Below are positions 62,317 to 64,000 of a stretch of 64,000 nt of DNA, piece after piece. The notes under the pieces are model-generated. The model was not told where the DNA came from. It saw only the letters and a program-made list of their open reading frames with translations, and searched no databases. Made by a program: the position numbers and the translations under genes. Where the stretch lies: contig JAIYAX010000011.1 in the NCBI GenBank assembly GCA_027488815.1, positions 1 to 64,000 on the forward strand. Reading direction: 5' to 3'. Origin of the DNA: Cytophagaceae bacterium. GTDB taxonomy: Bacteria > Bacteroidota > Bacteroidia > Cytophagales > JAIYAX01. How positions within the stretch are numbered: position 1 is the stretch's first letter; each line of letters begins with the position of its first letter.

Positions 62317-62395
62317 AGGTTATGAATTATATGCCAAGTTAACAGGTTTGAGTTTCTGGTATTGTTGATGCAAGAGTAAAATCAAATTGTTGTTA

Positions 62396-62698
62396 ATGTC
62401 TAGATTTAATGAACTCATCAATGGCAATGTACCGGTTCTGGTTGACTTTTATGCGACCTGGTGTGGACCTTGCAAAGCCATGTCTCCCATTCTTGAAGAA
62501 GTTGCAGAAGAACTTGGAAGCAAGGTGAAAATTATCAAAGTTGATGTGGATAAAAACCCCGCAGCAGCACAGGCGTATCGTGTGCAGGGTGTGCCTACCC
62601 TCCTACTGTTTAAGAATGGAAAAATACTGTGGAGACAATCCGGTTTGGTTCCAACCCATCAATTGCTACAAAAGTTGAAACAAGCCGAGTTTAACTAA
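62396..62698 (+). CDS. trxA: Thioredoxin
   Basis: 100 residues from ATG 62396 (an in-frame TTG is at 62387). Redox motif W22-C-G-P-C26 in [24 protein letters not shown], the cis-proline in [12 protein letters not shown] and correct length for a cytoplasmic thioredoxin. No signal peptide. It reduces protein disulphides using thioredoxin reductase. The gene overlaps the convergent TerB-like gene by 4 bp. Confidence 0.94.
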   Translation: MSRFNELINGNVPVLVDFYATWCGPCKAMSPILEEVAEELGSKVKIIKVDVDKNPAAAQAYRVQGVPTLLLFKNGKILWRQSGLVPTHQLLQKLKQAEFN

Positions 62699-63126
62699 CT
62701 ACCTGAATAGTAGCTCTTTGCTTTCTTTTTTATTTGTTCCCACTCCTCAACCGAAGGTATTTCATTCTCAAAAGCCTCCAGAAGCATATCAATCACTTCA
62801 GGTTTGAACTGCAATGAGGTGGCCATGGCTTTACAGAGTTCAAGCTCACTTGGCTCAATGACACCGTCAGCGAGGGTAATCGCAACGATATCGTGAAGAG
62901 TGCTAAGTTTTTGATGGTATTTCTCAGGCAGCTTATAGGCTTTGGTTGATGGCTCCTTGAGTATGGTATCCAAGTGGTGGTTCTTTAACCCAATTTTTTC
63001 AGCGGCTTTATGTATAAAATCTAGCTCCTGTTGATGCAAATGACCATCTGCTTTGGCCAGAAGCAATAGGTTTCTCACATGATTCTTCTTGTAACTCAGG
63101 TACTGTCTCTCAAAGAAACCAAACAT
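62695..63126 (-). CDS. TerB-like protein
   Basis: 143 residues, cytoplasmic, helical. [29 protein letters not shown] and [27 protein letters not shown] are two copies of the TerB-type acidic helix-turn (D-x-x-h-x-x-x-E), typical of the TerB/tellurite-resistance domain, which binds metals through these acidic residues. No other ter genes except a TerC homologue at 28.9 kb. Function open. Overlaps the trxA 3' end by 4 bp. Confidence 0.82.
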   Translation of the reverse strand: MFGFFERQYLSYKKNHVRNLLLLAKADGHLHQQELDFIHKAAEKIGLKNHHLDTILKEPSTKAYKLPEKYHQKLSTLHDIVAITLADGVIEPSELELCKAMATSLQFKPEVIDMLLEAFENEIPSVEEWEQIKKKAKSYYSGS

Positions 63127-63218
63127 ATACTCTCCGATTTAGAGCCCGCAAAATACAATAAAATTCAAAAGGATAGAATACCGAACCTGTCAAGATGGCA
63201 GATTTATCTTTTGATTAT

Positions 63219-63226
63219 TACCTTTG
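63219..63226 (+). promoter_or_regulatory. -7 promoter element of miaB
   Basis: TACCTTTG matches TAnnTTTG and ends 4 bp before ATG 63231, implying a leaderless or nearly leaderless message. The -33 position reads TGG rather than TTG. Confidence 0.4.
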
Positions 63227-63230
63227 TGCT

Positions 63231-64000
63231 ATGAGTAAAGCTTTGATTGAAGACCTTTCATTTTTGACTGAAGTCTCCAGGCAGCCTGAGCAGGAGATAA
63301 AGGTGAGTGAAGAGCAAAATTCCATGCCGGGACAAAAGAAACTCTACATGGAGAGCTATGGTTGCCAGATGAATTTTGCCGACAGCGAAATCGTTACCAG
63401 CATTTTACAGAAAGAAGGGTTTGTAACTACGTCAAACAGCCTTGAAGCGGACCTCATTCTGCTGAACACCTGCGCCATCAGGGAAAATGCAGAGCAGAAA
63501 ATCAGAAACCGGCTGAAACAACTTAATCACCAAAAAGCCCAAAAGCCCGGGATGCTCATCGGAGTATTGGGTTGCATGGCTGAGCGGCTCAAAGCGCAAT
63601 TGCTCAATGAGGAGCGTTCAGTTGACATGGTAGTTGGCCCTGACGCTTACCGAGATTTACCAAGGCTGGTTGCCGAAGCACAAGGCGGACATAAAGGCGT
63701 TAATGTTTTTTTGTCACGTGAAGAAACCTACGCTGACATCACCCCTGTAAGACTGGGCAGCAATGGAGTAAGTGCATTTATTTCCATTATGAGGGGTTGT
63801 GACAATATGTGCTCATTCTGCGTGGTGCCATTTACAAGAGGGCGGGAACGCAGCCGAGATCCCCACTCCGTAGTTGCTGAAGCTAAGGATTTGTTTGAAA
63901 AAGGATTCAGGGAAGTGACTTTGCTTGGCCAAAATGTAGATTCCTACAAATGGTCTCCTGAAACCAACACCAAATTGACCATCGAAAAATCTGTTGAGGC
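63231..64000 (+). CDS. miaB: tRNA methylthiotransferase MiaB (5' part, runs off the window)
   Basis: Partial: 256 codons read before the window edge. An N-terminal extension (about 1-37) precedes the UPF0004 domain with its three [4Fe-4S] cysteines: [21 protein letters not shown] and LGCMAERLK. The radical-SAM cluster motif [10 protein letters not shown] (CX3CX2C) begins at about residue 188, followed by [12 protein letters not shown] and the SAM-binding LLGQNVDSY. It adds methylthio to i6A37 in tRNAs. It has its own promoter. The C-terminal TRAM domain would lie outside. Confidence 0.95.
   Translation, partial: MSKALIEDLSFLTEVSRQPEQEIKVSEEQNSMPGQKKLYMESYGCQMNFADSEIVTSILQKEGFVTTSNSLEADLILLNTCAIRENAEQKIRNRLKQLNHQKAQKPGMLIGVLGCMAERLKAQLLNEERSVDMVVGPDAYRDLPRLVAEAQGGHKGVNVFLSREETYADITPVRLGSNGVSAFISIMRGCDNMCSFCVVPFTRGRERSRDPHSVVAEAKDLFEKGFREVTLLGQNVDSYKWSPETNTKLTIEKSVE

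Overview
The window is about 64 kb from a Bacteroidota chromosome, most likely a Cytophagales-type gliding or type IX secretion (T9SS) bacterium. Supporting signs are a gldA-gldF-gldG cluster, a secreted protein with a C-terminal T9SS sorting domain, a GLPGLI-family gene, three large TonB-dependent receptors with carboxypeptidase-regulatory-like N-termini, DUF2279 and DUF2007 genes, and many -7 promoter elements of the TAnnTTTG type. Several starts appear to be TTG. No rRNA, tRNA or CRISPR was recognised. Coordinates come from reading the sequence and product names from family motifs; no database search was run. || Layout. 1-6.7 kb: a small secreted protein, a TonB receptor with a haem-receptor-like plug preceded by a small membrane protein, and an orphan TPR histidine kinase. 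6.66-6.91 kb: a gene-free patch dense in hairpins. 7.0-15.8 kb: an accessory island lying between two convergent core genes, a secreted SGNH/PKD/T9SS protein (+) and a DUF4340 gene (-). It holds a glycosyltransferase, a two-gene FRG module, a KAP P-loop NTPase module broken by an in-frame amber codon, and an MNT/HEPN toxin-antitoxin pair. These cassettes are separated by diverged direct copies of the 3' end of the left flanking gene (three, counting the native one) and of the right flanking gene (three, counting the native one), plus REP-like palindromes. 15.8-20 kb: the gldAFG-DUF4340 transporter operon. 20-37.5 kb: ordinary envelope, regulatory and housekeeping genes (Crp-type regulator, OmpA/propeller protein, TonB receptor with GLPGLI partner, TerC, PhoD-like phosphatase, AraC regulator with SDR enzyme, tyrS, holA). 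37.6-49.7 kb: a TonB receptor, then a tight run of giant TPR protein, outer-membrane barrel, SPOR protein, ExbB, ExbD, TonB, folC, trmB and a small lipoprotein. 49.8-57.6 kb: gyrA and an M16 protease between two TPR proteins. 57.7-64 kb: an adenylate cyclase-transhydrogenase pair, small genes, thioredoxin, a TerB-like protein and the start of miaB. || The main observation is the island's architecture. Unrelated cassettes, three of them defence- or conflict-like, are stacked in tandem. Each is bordered on at least one side by an imported-looking copy of the conserved flanks. Two cassettes also share a ~120-bp upstream segment containing the same TTG-N20-TACATTTG promoter. This looks like a hot spot that grows by homologous recombination through conserved convergent gene ends rather than by a recombinase; no integrase or intact transposase is visible.
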